This document shows, one piece after another, positions 22,021 to 34,513 of a stretch of DNA of 64,000 nt. The first letter of the stretch is position 1. Each line of letters begins with the position of its first letter. The translations under genes and the position numbers were made by a program. Location of the stretch: the NCBI GenBank assembly GCA_028023455.1, contig JAQFVV010006208.1, positions 7,236,963 to 7,300,962 on the forward strand. The letters run 5' to 3'. Source of the DNA: Epiperipatus broadwayi. Taxonomy: Eukaryota > Onychophora > Udeonychophora > Euonychophora > Peripatidae. The notes beneath the pieces were generated by a model that saw only the letters and a program-made list of their open reading frames with translations, was not told the origin of the DNA and searched no databases.

Positions 22021-22634
22021 ATACAATATAACGATTCGTCAATTGCTAAAACAGAGGAACATTAATATAAATAAAATAATATTGCCAAACGCTTTCAAGT
22101 CCTTATCAAGGCAGTAAAAAAACTCTTATTTTCTCCTAAGCGATAAATTCAACATTTCATTGCATTGGCCAGGAACAACTAGTCAGAAAACTGTTTATTT
22201 TTGAATTCATTTTGTACAATATATGATTTTTTAATCTTGCATTTTTTATCTTGTGTTTCATGCATTAATATTGCAAAATCCTTTAGACTACATATATTCA
22301 GCTTTTTATGTTCACCAAAATAGTACAGGCCATATATGTAGTCCAAAGGATTTTGCAATATTAATGCATGAAACACACGATAAAAAACGCAAGATTAAAA
22401 AATCATATCTTATACAAAATTCATCTTGTGCTATGAATTCAAAATTAATCAGTTTTCCGATTAGTTGTTCCTGGCCAATGCAATGAAATGTTGAATTTAT
22501 CGTTTAGAAGAAAATAAGAGTTTTTACTGCCTTGATAAGTACTCGTAGGAGTTGAAAGCGCTCGGCAATAGTTATTTTATTTATATTAATGATTCTCTGT
22601 TTTAGCAATTGACGAATTGTTATATTGTATTTTG
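22021..22634. mobile_element. PLE-like foldback element
   Basis: Arms of about 290 bp meet near 22325. Frames reading outward from the centre on both strands encode the same peptide (+ from 22343, - from about 22290): 'KDFAILMHET' then 'KIKKSY'. This resembles a degenerate Penelope endonuclease C-terminus. The outer arms contain 'GAAAGCGCTCGGCAA' on the right and its counterpart on the left, as in the 9623-10503 element. The PLE assignment is moderately sure; the palindrome is certain. Confidence 0.65.
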
Positions 22635-23197
22635 GGAATCGGATTTCTAAACTTCAAAAGTATTACATTAGAAATAAATTATTTTATTTTTAATTCTAAG
22701 GAAAAAAGATTACTATAATTTATTTCAAAACATGATAATTAGTAATGTCAAATTGCCTTCCAATAAAATGTTAGTGAATTCAAAGCTATTTATAACAAAT
22801 TTATTATTGATACTTTATATATTAATTCAGTCTTTCATACTCTTAGCTAGATGATCAAAATTTAAAATAGAAGAGATCGTGGAGCTGATAAAATGGTCGG
22901 AGTCAATTCTTAACTCTCAACTAATCACTATATGTAATGAATTAATTTTAAAATAATTGTTCATGTCCATAAACAAATTGTATTGTTCATTTTTATAATA
23001 TTTACTATAACTGGGGTGATATATTTTGTCAAATCATATAAGTATCATTATTTCAAATATTTTATTTATTTGATATTTGTTTGCAAAACCACCATACATT
23101 AACCATTTAGAAATATAGAGAAAGTCAACATATAAAATGTAACATTAATTCTGTCTGTTTATTATTCTCTAAAAACGTTAATATCATTGAATATGCA
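22635..23197. other. AT-rich intron, nothing recognised
   Basis: No frame or repeat family supported. Confidence 0.4.
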
Positions 23198-23840
23198 CAG
23201 AGGTAAACTCTATACAGTAGTACCACTCAGAGCAAGCCCAAGTAATCAATGGATGCAGGAAGGTTTATGCATAAAATCCCTATCTAGTGCCTATTCATCC
23301 AATATTGCCAGAGTAGTTTCTAACTTTCATCATTGAGGAGCCTTAGATCTGAGAGCACTGCATCTTGGTCTTAGGATCTAGTGCAATCCTCCAGCAGCCA
23401 CCGTTTACCTCACCGATGGAAGCCACAAGCTAAAAACTAGTCTGCAGATTTTGGATGAGTAGGCAGTAGATGGGGATTTTATGCATAAACCGTCCTGCAT
23501 CCATTGATTACTTTGAATTGCACTGAGTAGCGCTACTGTATGGAGAGTTTGCCCCTGTTTCAACAACTTGTGTAAGCATAAAGATTGGTGATCATATGAT
23601 GTTTAGTGATTTAATACTAATTCTGCCCAATATAATTATGGTGACTGTGGTTATTAAAGAGCAAAGGACATCAAAAAGTATGGATACTGAACTGAGTTCA
23701 GATCTATATCACTATACAAGCTAATGAGCTTGAATTGAAAGCCTTATCGTGTTTTCATTTTGCACTCAAAACTTTATAGTTTGCTAAAAAGATGGCTGCT
23801 GGAGAATTGTATTAGCTATAGTAGTGACAGAATTACTTGG
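23198..23840. mobile_element. HFB-A foldback plus start of a second tandem unit
   Basis: A minus arm (23203-23395) and + arm (23400-23560) are followed head-to-tail by the 5' part of another monomer ('GGTGATCATATGATGTTTAGTG' region, 23590-23830). The hammerhead core is mutated (CCGATGG, AAAAC). The tandem junction suggests a multimeric or circular template. Confidence 0.7.
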
Positions 23841-24531
23841 GGTTGTTTAGCGCTTTGTAAGGTTTTCCATATTTTAAAAGTTGAATGCAGCTTCTTAATA
23901 TACAGAGATACTTGCGTATGGAATTGCTAATAATGTCATTTTTAGATTAACTATGGCCCACTGCTTTCTAATTCTTGCTTTTCATGTATACCATCTCGAT
24001 TAACAATTAGTTGCTGAAACTGAAGAAAGTCAATGAATCTTACTTTTTCTTATTTTCTACTTTATTCAATTCGAAAAAAAGGATGTCTTTTAATTTTAGC
24101 TTTTTTTTTAATTTAAAAGTTTAATTCTTTTACATGCCTTGATAATCTCTTTAGGTAATTATCTATTACATTCATTAATTACTTTGTCTTTTTTTTTTCT
24201 AAGTAAATTGTTACAATTTTTTTTTATCAACAAATATTTTAATTATAAAATATAAACAATACAGTGTATGAGAGAGGACTCGAAAATAATCAGAATTGTT
24301 TTCTGGTAAGTGCACTTGTTGTCGTATATGCTTCCGTTGGTACATTTCGTGGGGACTCTTGCATCACTCTGCCAAATTATGATACCATGGGAAAACATGG
24401 TACCACCTAGCATATTTTTTTTATAAAGTATGTTTCGCATATTTGGCGATGTTTTGTAATGGCAGAAAAGTTGGAATAAGAAGAAATTTTGTTTTGTTTT
24501 AGGAAAAACAGTTGCAATGCTGTCAAGGGTT

Positions 24532-24745
24532 GGGGGCCGAGTGGTTAGCACAGCTGCCTTATAAGCAGTTGTCCCGGGTTCACTTCTTGGCCGCTGCTTT
24601 GACTCATGGAAAAAAAAACAGTTGTAATGCTTGAAACAGATTACAAAAAAAGCTGTTCTGGTCAAGCATTAGTGGCTTAGCGGTTAGCATAGCTGCCTTC
24701 CAAGCAGCTGGCCTGGATTTGCTTCTCGGTCAACGCTTTGACATA
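24532..24745 (+). mobile_element. Two tRNA-like SINE heads in tandem
   Basis: Two tRNA-like units about 135 bp apart. The first has an A box TGGTTAGCACAG (24542-24553) and B box GGTTCACTTC (24578-24587). The second has CGGTTAGCATAG (24681-24692) and a decayed B box. Both are followed by 'TTTGACxxAT' and an A-rich tail. Neither folds into a clean full tRNA, and sister copies exist, so these are SINE heads. Confidence 0.65.
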
Positions 24746-25424
24746 TATTTTATATAAAAAAAGCTGTTCTGTGGAAAATACAAGGTTACGAATGATTTAA
24801 TGAAATTGTCAAATTTCCCGTGTCTCAAAAAAGTATGGTGAATGAAATCCAATGTCAAGATGATTTTTTTTTTTAAGACGCAAATGGCACTTTTCTCTCA
24901 AAATTAGTTATTAACAGTCAGACATTTTATCTACAAGTTCTGTAACATTTCTGTGATGCGATAAAATGTCTCATTTTGTGTCAAAGTGAATAATGCAATC
25001 TTTACCACGATAGATTCTTCTTTGAGTGGCCTTGAATGTGAAATAATTTTTAATTAAATTCAACATGACCCAGCTTATCTTTCAGTCATATTCACTCGAT
25101 ATCTAAACCATGTGACTTCTTTTTATTCTCTCAAATAAAAAAATGCCTCTTTTTTTTTGCTGATTTAGGAGTGGTGGAAAAAATGCCGCAGGCATTAAAA
25201 GGTTTCACTTTGTGTTTCCGGACTACTTTGAAAAGTGAAAGGCATGTTTACACTGGTGTATTGTATTAAACGGACGTACTTTGAAGGAGATTAAATTTAT
25301 AACAATTTTTTATTATAAAATTGTCATTATTTTTGGATCGTTTCATATATTCACAGACTTCTTACAGTTTTTAAAAATAATTACTGTAAAAACAATTGTA
25401 TTTAATAAATTTTAATTTATTTTT
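24746..25424. other. AT-rich intron, nothing recognised
   Basis: No frame or repeat family supported. Confidence 0.4.
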
Positions 25425-25680
25425 ATAAAAAAAAAAAAACAATTGCGTCAGAAAAAACATACTCAATAAACATAATTTCTCTTTTTAATCGTTTAAAATG
25501 TATTCAAAAAACTATTTATGAGAGTTTTATTTAATATTGTTTGATCGTGGGGAGGGGGGGAATATTAATAAATCCATTAAGAGTTAAGAATTATTTATAA
25601 TTCCTCTTAATTATAGTGTTTATAAAATTTTATTTTAACCCCTTTCTTTTCCTTTAAAACACGGATTGTGCAACATAGAT
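25425..25680 (+). repeat. Dispersed repeat, empty-site copy for the hAT insertion
   Basis: Inverted counterpart of 18310-19065. At 25514-25521 it has a single ATTTATGA (TCATAAAT reversed), where the other copy has the duplicated TCATAAAC around the hAT element. Confidence 0.75.
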
Positions 25681-26094
25681 AGTGTGGTACAATATATATG
25701 CGCGTGTTTGTTTTATCCGATAATTCTCTTACTTTATACCATATATAGCAACCTAATTATTGTTAATACATTTTCATTCAATGTGAACTTATAATGTATC
25801 TAATAATTATGTTATATGTGATTTTTTTTTATTATATAAATAAATTTGTTTTTAAATAATTCTATTACTGTCTGCATTAGTCCAATCGTTTTGCTCTACC
25901 ATTTTGAATAATTTGGCAATATTCTAGCTTATGTTATGGCAATCCAAAGTTTTAATCAAAACAGAAATACATATAATACAAAAATTGCCTTACAGTAGTT
26001 TGACAATCCAATACAAAATGATAATAAACTATATTAAGATATTTTAAATCCAGTCTTTATTTTAATCCTGTAAATTAATACACTGTACAGGCCT
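25681..26094. other. AT-rich intron, nothing recognised
   Basis: No frame or repeat family supported. Confidence 0.4.
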
Positions 26095-26345
26095 ACACAC
26101 ACCTGCACATATATAATGTAATATAAGGGATTCGAACTCAGACTTTCACACAATCCTCAACTCTCCATGCCATCTCATATTGCTGCCCCACCTGATCATA
26201 CACATGTTGAAAAGATAAATAATCACCAATATACGTATTTCATGCTAAACCAGCAATCATCAGTTGGTCCAGATTATTATTTCCCCACATATATACAATC
26301 AGTATTCAGCTTTATATTAAGATAGCCAATCTTCAAATAAATATT
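26095..26345 (-). mobile_element. HFB-B monomer
   Basis: Single arm on the minus strand with a hammerhead at about 26221-26281: CTGATGA, GAAA, ATACGTAT-A and TTGGTGATTATT are all present. Stem II begins with a U-U mismatch, so it is probably weak. Confidence 0.75.
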
Positions 26346-27130
26346 TTTTTATAAGCTGTAGAAGGCTAATAGTTGTATATCTTTTATTCACTTTTCTTAA
26401 ATATATGACTTTTGCATTCTTTCAGATATTGGATATAGTCATATCATTTAGGTATTTGGTGTGTAAGTTTTCCAATATTTTTTCTATTTTTAATCTCACT
26501 TTTAATTTAGCTCAGAGTATTTTTTTTCTTTCAATTTTATGAGCTGAATGTCTCGCTGTTCCTGCACATATTTTGAGAATTGCAGTGTCATGTGGTATGT
26601 GATTTAATTTTAAATGGCTAACTCTTATATCTGAATTAAAATAAATAATTTTAGTGAATTTTTCCCTTTCAATGTCATCATATATCTTCTAATCTGAATT
26701 AAAAGATATCATTAATTACATCCATCCCAACTAACTACTAAGGCACACACAAAATAATCATAATCAATTGTGTACATACCCAAAACAATTTTAAATCAAA
26801 TATATAAATAGTACTAGTAAAAATCATCAGTCTGTCTTTTTACATCACTTGTTTTAAATAATAAATTGCTTACACTCTTTTATCGCTGCTTTTTATTAAG
26901 TGTTTCTGACAGCTTTTACCATGAATAGCATTATTAAAGTGCATGAAGAAAGGTTCAGTTTATTAGTTTATTTAAAATTTATCAATTAATATAATTTTTT
27001 AAATCATCAATAATACTAGTAATAATACTTCTATAGCTTATTTCTCAGAAGTTTATAAGATGTTTAAGCATGATCGGCAACAAGCTTGGGTCACAATTCA
27101 TAGTACTTTAGATCCATACTCTATGCCTAT
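26346..27130. other. AT-rich intron, nothing recognised
   Basis: No frame or repeat family supported. Confidence 0.4.
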
Positions 27131-27148
27131 ATTACTAAATCACAAGGT

Positions 27149-27642
27149 TGGTGTTAAACCACTAAACATCACATGATCACCATCTCTTATACTAGCACAT
27201 AATTGTTATTAGGAGATGGTGATCATGTGATATTTAGTGGTTTAACACCAATCCTGTCTAATAGGATAGTGGTGGCTATGGTTGTTGAAGAGTCAAAGAC
27301 ACCAAAATGTATGGGTGCTGAACTGAGTTCAGACTCATATGACTATTTAAGCTATTGAGCTTAGATTGAAAATATTGTGTTTTCAATTTCATTCTCATAG
27401 TTTTGTAGTTAAGTAGAGATAAAAGGTGGCTGCTGGAGGGTGTTGCATTAAATCCTAAGATCTAGGTGCAGTGCTTTCAGATCCAAGGCTCCTCACTGAC
27501 AAAGGCCACAATCCAGAAACTAGTCTGTGGATATTGGATGAGTAGGCACTAGATAGGGATTTTATGCACAAGACTTCTGGCATCCATTGATTACTCTGGT
27601 TGGCACAGGATGGCATTACTGTATGGAGAGTTTTGCCTTGTT
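27149..27642. mobile_element. HFB-A element with 13-bp target duplication
   Basis: Flanked by TAAATCACAAGGT (27136-27148 and 27643-27655). A short inverted left arm (27148-27186) pairs with 27213-27251. The right arm is a full monomer of about 430 bp ending 'GGAGAGTTTTGCCTTGTT'. The + hammerhead at 27481-27541 is mutated (CTGACAA) but keeps GAAAC and TAGTC. Confidence 0.85.
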
Positions 27643-28004
27643 TAAATCACAAGGTGATGTTTATGTAGTTAACATAAATAAGAATATTAAAGTAAAAGTA
27701 CACAATACATATGTAATTTCTTAAAAATATCACATCGCTTTATTTAAACTCAACCAAACTGAAATAGAGATTATCTATCTGAAAATCAATTCAAATCTGT
27801 TTAAAAAGGATTAAGTTTTGTCATACAATTTTTATTTATTATTTTTAGATGTTTGAAATATTTTATTAAACTAATAAAGTATTTTTAAAATAAACATGAA
27901 TACTAATGAAAGAAAATATTGACTGCTAAATTAAAGGGGGGGAGTAAAGAAATATTGCTTTATTTTATATAAAAAAAAAACTTTATTAAAGCGAAAAATA
28001 AATG

Positions 28005-28905
28005 TACATAAGTAATACAAAATGGCTCTAGAGTAAGGAAGTTACAAAAGAAAAAGAAACAAAATAATTGGTTACATGAGAACTATAGATACAGTCTATA
28101 GTTAATTTAAACATGATATAGAATTTGAATACATTTAACAATAAAGATAAAACCAATGCAAACCCAAGACATAAAATACATATTAATACATAAAGATTAA
28201 AGAAGTAGGGACTTCTTAAGGAAACTGAAAAAGCATCCAAGTCTGATCAAACAGACATAGTACTGTCTCTAGCATTAAGTTTTTTTAAAGTTTGTGGCAG
28301 CGTGAACAGTTTCTTACACCTGGTCAACTATACAGAATATGTCAAGAAGGTAGTGATGGCCGGAATGTCTCAAGAAACCACGCAATCCCTGATAGACATA
28401 ATTTTTATAAAAGTCAACTTTACAGTTCTGATAGATGGTCATTTTGATTTTGCCAAGACCATTACAAGAGAGAGTGATGTGATCAAATGTCTCATCCTGA
28501 AGGCAGCAGTTCATACACAGCACATCGATGGCACCAATCTGTCTCCTGTATTTCAGGAACCAATTAGTAGGCATAGCTTGAAGATTTATTTTGACTAGAT
28601 CGTCTAAGATTTTCGGTTCCAAAGCCCATAATTTAAACAGAATAATAAACTTCTGATTGGTAATCCCAAGCTTCGGCCTTATAGTACTTGTGGGTTAATA
28701 AGCTGATTGGCTTCCCACAGAGTAAGTTTGGACTTGAAGGCATTATTCAATATGTTATAATGTTTATTAATATCAAAGAGCACAAGCCAGCAAGTGGAGG
28801 CCTGTCTGTACCCGCTAACCTGGGACAACTGCTTGTCAGGCAGCTGTCTGACCTCTTGACCGCCAATGCTTGACAAGTATTGCTTTGAAATATTAACCAT
28901 TTTAA
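28005..28905 (-). mobile_element. LINE C-terminal fragment with CCHC knuckle
   Basis: Minus-strand frames at 28900-28679 and 28622-28314 encode a peptide with a C-x2-C-x8-H-x4-C knuckle ('CMNCC...DHITLSC', near 28530-28475), typical of the C-terminus of Jockey/CR1/I-like non-LTR elements. The reverse transcriptase is not in the window. The clade is not resolved. Confidence 0.6.
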
Positions 28906-29188
28906 AATACAGAAAATTTTAATAATTAAATAGAAAAATCATTTTAAAATTCTAAACCTATCTAAAATTATACATATTTGCAGTCATTGACAGGAAACTC
29001 ATATACAATATACGTATAACTGGAAAGTGCCAACAGCTAACTGGTCATCCAGCTCTTATACTTAAAACCTCAATAGAAAATACTTTGGCAATTTGTCAAT
29101 CATTAACAGGGGTGTGATTTTCTGCCTATTCATAATATTGAATTATTATCTGTTATTGAAATATTTTCTGGAAATGGTATAAACATGA

Positions 29189-29632
29189 TCATCATTATCA
29201 ATCCACTGCAGGATGAAGGTCTCTCCAAGTTCAATCCATCTTCTCCAATCTTTAGCTATTTTTCTCCACATCAATCCTGCACACTTTCTTATTTCATCCA
29301 TTTCACATATAGTCTCTTTCTGGGTCTTTTACAATCTCTTGGAATCCAATTTAAAGATTTCAATTGTCAATCTATTATCTCATCTAGCAATGTGTCCAGC
29401 CCAACTCCACTTCAGTCTTAATTTTTTCAATGAGCTCAGTAACACCTGTTTGTTCTCTTACTCATATATTGTGTTTTCAATCTCTTCTTGTTACTCCCAA
29501 CATGCATCTCTTTTATTAAGTGTCCAAGTCTCAGATCCATAAGTAAGAACTGGTGATCTGAAGTCTGTATTGCTCTTCTATTAAATGTCCAAGTCTCAGA
29601 TCCATAAGTAAGAACTGGTAAAACACATTTGA
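29189..29632 (-). mobile_element. 5'-truncated RTE-type LINE fragment, rearranged
   Basis: The 3' end of the 1-3258 family, tail at the left. Its upstream end contains a local duplication: 'GTCCAAGTCTCAGATCC' occurs twice, about 66 bp apart. Confidence 0.8.
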
Positions 29633-29639
29633 TAGACAT

Positions 29640-30670
29640 AAAATAATTATAAGAATGTTAATATATTGACATAAAAATCACTTTTTTATTTAATCTTTTG
29701 GTGAAGAAAGTCAAGTCGATCCTAAAACTTATCTGTCTTGGTTGATTTTGCATCTTACAGTGACTAAAGAAAAGAACATAGTATAACGCTGGGAAGAGGT
29801 TTCATCATCAAAATTTGTTTACATGTAATTATAATGTTGCTACTTGATTTAATTACATATATTATAATAAATTCGAGATCACCTGATAAGGTTTTTTTTT
29901 TTCAACAAAATGTGTTGATTGGGTTTATTTAAAACTTCTGGAAAGATTTCATCTTTATCAGTTTTATCATGTGCTTTCAATCGCTATCTATTTAAAGATC
30001 TTATATCGAGGTAAAAGTTGGAATCCATCTTTACACCATAGAAGCTTCGCAAAGCATACTACTTATTGTATGAGGCTTATATATCAGTCACACCTCAGAT
30101 TTTAAATATGCCAATAATATAAAATATTTTAAATTAAACAAATGTCATTATCACACAAAATTTAAATTAATTATGGCATAAATAAAATATTTATTAATTG
30201 ATCATATAGTATTAAGTCCTTTTAATTTTGTTCACTTTAACATTTAAAATGTAAACAATTATAATATAATGATCATGGATAAGATTAAATTTTTACAAAT
30301 CAAGATATAAATTATGCCATCAGATCATTATGTAGCTGACCAAATGATCAATCTATTACCTGACAAAAATGAAAAACGAATTAACCACAGTTCTCAATTG
30401 TGACATCAAAATTCAACTATACTATGCTTCAATTTCTATAAATCTGACGAAGTTGCGGTTCCAAAATTTAATAAATAAATAGTATATCACAATCGAGTGA
30501 CACAACTACACCTAATCAATTGAGGCAGACATATTGGGTATGCCAAAAATGTAACTAACAAAAAATGGACAGAGGGCACTTCAAGTCTGATATTATTGTT
30601 GTCATAATTAGCTTAACCTTTTGTGAGGTTCAGCCTGCCTCCATCCATTTTTCATTGGTTAAATAAATAT
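29640..30670. other. AT-rich intron, nothing firm
   Basis: Contains one isolated CTGACGAAG near 30444 without a matching stem. No gene seen. Confidence 0.4.
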
Positions 30671-30673
30671 AAT

Positions 30674-30920
30674 GTTTCAGAAGAAGAATACAGATTTTAA
30701 AAGAAAATATTTACTTTTAATTAATTAGGTATGAGGTAAACAATATTAACAAAATTTTATTCTACAAACGTAAAATTTCTATTTGCTGTCTGCCTCCAAC
30801 CAATGTTTCAGAAGAAGAATTCAGATTTTAGAAAATATTTTTACTTTTAATTAATTAAGTGTGAAGTAAATCAATATTAATATTTTATTCCACAAACATA
30901 AAATTTCTATTTGCTCAATT
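30674..30920. repeat. Diverged tandem duplication of ~130 bp
   Basis: 30674-30790 and 30804-30915 share 'ATGTTTCAGAAGAAGAAT' and 'AAATTTCTATTTGCT' in the same order. Confidence 0.7.
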
Positions 30921-31269
30921 GCAAAGGATTTTTTCTTGGAAGCATAAGGGTGTAAGTTCGAATTCTAAAGGAAAACAATTTTTTTTTTTGGTGTTAAAAA
31001 TTCAAAAATGTGGACATACAGAAATCAAATATAAAGGCACACAAAATTATTCATAGTGTATCATTATTATTACTTGGTTGTAATGGTTTTATCAAACAAA
31101 ATCAAATGCATTTTTATATGTGTGATAAAAATAGATTCTATAATTCAAAATAATTTAAAAACAAAAGTGAAAGTCAAAATTTCACTGAAATGTGTGTATA
31201 ATGAAAATTTAAACTTTAAATTTAATCATATTTAAAAATATATATTAATGATATTAAAATTGGAATAAT

Positions 31270-31422
31270 AAGTAAATAATATTTACTAAGGCTATAAACC
31301 AAGGTGTGTGGAAGGTAGGAACTTCTACAGGTCTTAACCAGGCTTGTAGAGGTCCCTACCTTCGCATTTTCACGCGCACACTCTTGAGGTTTATAGCCTT
31401 AGTAAATATTACTTACGTAATC
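31270..31422. repeat. Foldback repeat
   Basis: Inverted arms 31270-31333 and 31344-31422 share 'TTTACTAAGGCTATAAACC' and 'GGTAGGAACTTCTAC' with their inverses. The right arm contains CACGCGCACA, unusual in this AT-rich setting. Confidence 0.75.
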
Positions 31423-32727
31423 AATGTGCGTTTAAATAAATTTATAATAAGTAAATCAAAATGGGAAATTATATTAAAATGATTTATTCTTGAATAAAAT
31501 GTCATATTAAAAATAACCATACAGAAAAATAATAACAAAAAAAATTATTTAAATCTGAAAATTTATATATACATTTAAGATTTTATATCTGAAATGATAA
31601 TGTGGTGAGTGAAGCCAACAGTTATATTTGATTGGTTGGTTTTTGTAGCTTCGCTTTTTTTAATTGATATTAATTGATACACCAATAAAAATTAATTGTA
31701 AGTCAAAATTAAAACTTAGCTATATCAGCGGCGTGCAATCTTCTTACGCTTGAAATCCCCTTCCTCAGATGGAAATTTGATGTTACTCATTATTTGTTTT
31801 TATCATGCCTAAATTATAAGTACAAGTATGTAAGGATATTCATAATAAATGGATAGTAGTTTTAATTAATATCCAAATTTATATTTTCTACTATTTTAGT
31901 ATTAAGCAAATATGATTTGAAATGAAATGTTTAGAACAAATCGTACACTTATACAACCAAAATTATGATATATACAAAAACAATTTATTTTCATTATTAT
32001 TTTTAAAATTTAAATTTTTTTGAAAAAAAAAATCTAAAACTTAAGAGAATTTCTTCAAAATTTCATGACGCCCCCCCCCCTAACAATTTTTACATGCTTT
32101 TCTAAGGGTTCATGGTTCATGGATTGCACACCACTATGAAAAACTAAGATAGCATTAATATTTTGAATAAAGAAAATGAACAGAAATATACTGTAAAATA
32201 AAATAAACAATACCATGCTACATTCACAATAAATAAATAAAAATTAAAATAATGAAATATAAATAAAACAACATTCTTAAATTATATAATGAACTCTGAA
32301 TGTGGTGTATAGTGGAATAACATTCATATTGGAGATAAGTTGTGATTATAAATAAATAGTGCCACTCACTGTCTTGTAGGATAGAATGTTGGTATATCAG
32401 ATTCTAAGTACGATTTTTGATGCAAACACTGGTTTTTGTCTCCTTTCCTTTCTTTGATTATTAGTTAATATAGAACCTAGTTGTCATGAGTGGCAACAAT
32501 TGTCTACGCATACTAATTATGACATTGGCATTGTGTGTTTATGCTATCACAATTCCATCCTTTAACTACCCACACAGCATTTCTGATCCCATTTCCCTTT
32601 TTTAGATCGAGCTCTCAACAATATGCTGGAAATTCTTAGTTGTGATCTTTGCTTGAGGAAATATATTCACTAAGGATTATTTGAAACTGTATTTAAGACA
32701 GGAGTTCCAGTTGGCAAGAATTGTATA
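31423..32727. other. AT-rich intron, nothing recognised
   Basis: A C10 run lies at about 32070. 32340-32727 is somewhat less AT-rich and may be the body of the element whose tail is the 90-bp array. Confidence 0.35.
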
Positions 32728-33090
32728 AAATGTATTAATTGTGTAATTATATATTTGGATATTATAGCTCTGATGATGACTGCAGGACAGTTGAAACTGT
32801 AAGAATAAAGTTTTGATATAAATATTAATTGTATAATTATATAATTGGATATTGTAGCTCTGATGATGACTGCAGGACAGTCGAAACTGTAAGAATCAAG
32901 TTTTGATATAAATATTAATTGTATAATTATATATTTGGATATTGTAGCTCTGATGATGACTGCAGGACAGTCGAAACTGTAAGAATCAAGTTTTGATATA
33001 AATATTAATTGTATAATTATATATTTGGATATTGTAGCTCTGATGATGACTGCAGGACAGTTGAAACTGTAAGAATAAAGTTTTTGATAT
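32728..33090 (+). repeat. 90-bp tandem array with hammerhead-like motif
   Basis: Four copies at exact 90-bp spacing; 'GCTCTGATGATGACTGCAGG' starts at 32767, 32857, 32947 and 33037. Each unit has CTGATGA, then T, GACTG/CAGTC, and GAAAC. An extra base separates CTGATGA from the stem, and no convincing stem I is seen, so it is hammerhead-like only. Confidence 0.8.
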
Positions 33091-34313
33091 AAAAAAAAAT
33101 AGTATTGTTGAAGTGTTTAAGAAAGTTGGAAATGGTATAGGTTTAGGTAGCCCTATTTGGGAAGTTTCTGCCTACCATGGCAGTGGACAGGATCTAGAAA
33201 ATGTCTATAAATGGTCTATTGCACACAGTCTGCTGACTAGTGTTCTGCTCATCTTAATAATAAAAATAATAGTAGTAGTGATAAAGCGGGAGGTTATAAT
33301 AGTACCAAAGATAAATGTATAAATCTAACTTCTTCCTAAATATAAATACATGGAATGTGAAAACTTTATTTGATACAAATTATTCACGACCGTATAGGAG
33401 GACTATATTAGAAGCTATCAAGATCAAGATAACAGCTTTTAGTGAAACTTAACTTCCAAAGGGAGTTTGATGGAATAGATGAATGGCAACGTGTTTTTGA
33501 GAGATCTATCAGTAAAAGAAGAATATGTGGTATTGGATTTGCTGTAAAAACTAATTTAATATTTTTTTTATTGTTGGAGTTCTTTTTATATGAATAAAAG
33601 GCTACTGATATTAGAACTCACCTTGCATAGTGCTTATATTTCAACTTTAGATTCAGAGAAAGAAAGCTTTCTCTCTTGCTGGATAGCATTATTATACCAA
33701 TGCCATTAAAAGATCCTTTTGTCTTTTCTTTGGTATATGTTGATACAAATAATAGATTTTGCCCAAAAGTTATTGGAAATAATGATATTGTTGCTATAAA
33801 TTCAAATGGTTGGTATTGAATTTTTGCACAATGCATTCATTCTAGCAATATGGTGATTTTGTTTACATTGCCTCGTTTTCATCTTCCTGTAGTGTGATGT
33901 AGTGCTTATTTTCCCTGGTGGCTTTTTTTGTCAATATTCAACATTTATTTTTAGCTTTAAGCCAGGATTATATTTCAGAATCTAATAAACTGGATTTGAT
34001 TTGGTAGAGATGTATGTATATAAACAATTAAATTCTAAAAAAAATCTTTGTTTAGGAAGAAAAATTGCTATGAAGGAATAAAAATGCATCCATGTTCAAA
34101 ATGTGTTTAATAAATTACATTATAGTTAGAAATCAGAATAAAAGATTCATATAAGCACTTACAAACACATACTGTTGGTTAGATCATAGAGTAGTATGTT
34201 CCAACATTAAAATGATGAATGCATTAAAAAGTAGCTCATTCCAATCATATTCACTAGAAAATTGATGTTCATTCTTTAAAAGTGTCTTTTATACACACTG
34301 AATGTTGACAGTT

Positions 34314-34513
34314 CATCATCATCATCAACTATTATCAATCCACTGCAGGATGAAGGTCTCTCCAAGTTCAATCCATCTCTGATCTTTAGCTTCTCTTCAC
34401 CATATCACCCCTGCACCCTTTCTTAATCCATCCATCTCACATGTGATCTCTTTCTTGGTCTTTTACAATCTCTTGGAATCCAGTTTAAGATTTCAATTGT
34501 CCATCTATTATTA
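34314..34513 (-). mobile_element. Nested RTE-type LINE 3' fragment
   Basis: About 200 bp of 3' end with a TCATCATCATCAAC tail, inserted into the older LINE. Confidence 0.85.

Noticed and set aside
22179-22486. Two overlapping frames sharing MFHALILQNP as a real gene pair
   Set aside because: The identity on both strands is a by-product of the palindrome.
24532-24600. Functional tRNA gene
   Set aside because: A and B boxes are present, but the arms do not pair into a full cloverleaf and related copies are dispersed, so it is a SINE head.
24243-24665. 140-codon minus-strand frame
   Set aside because: It crosses tRNA-like SINE sequence; no recognisable domain.
32728-33090. Full hammerhead ribozyme in the 90-bp array
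   Set aside because: An extra base lies between CTGATGA and stem II, and no convincing stem I was found, so it is listed only as hammerhead-like.
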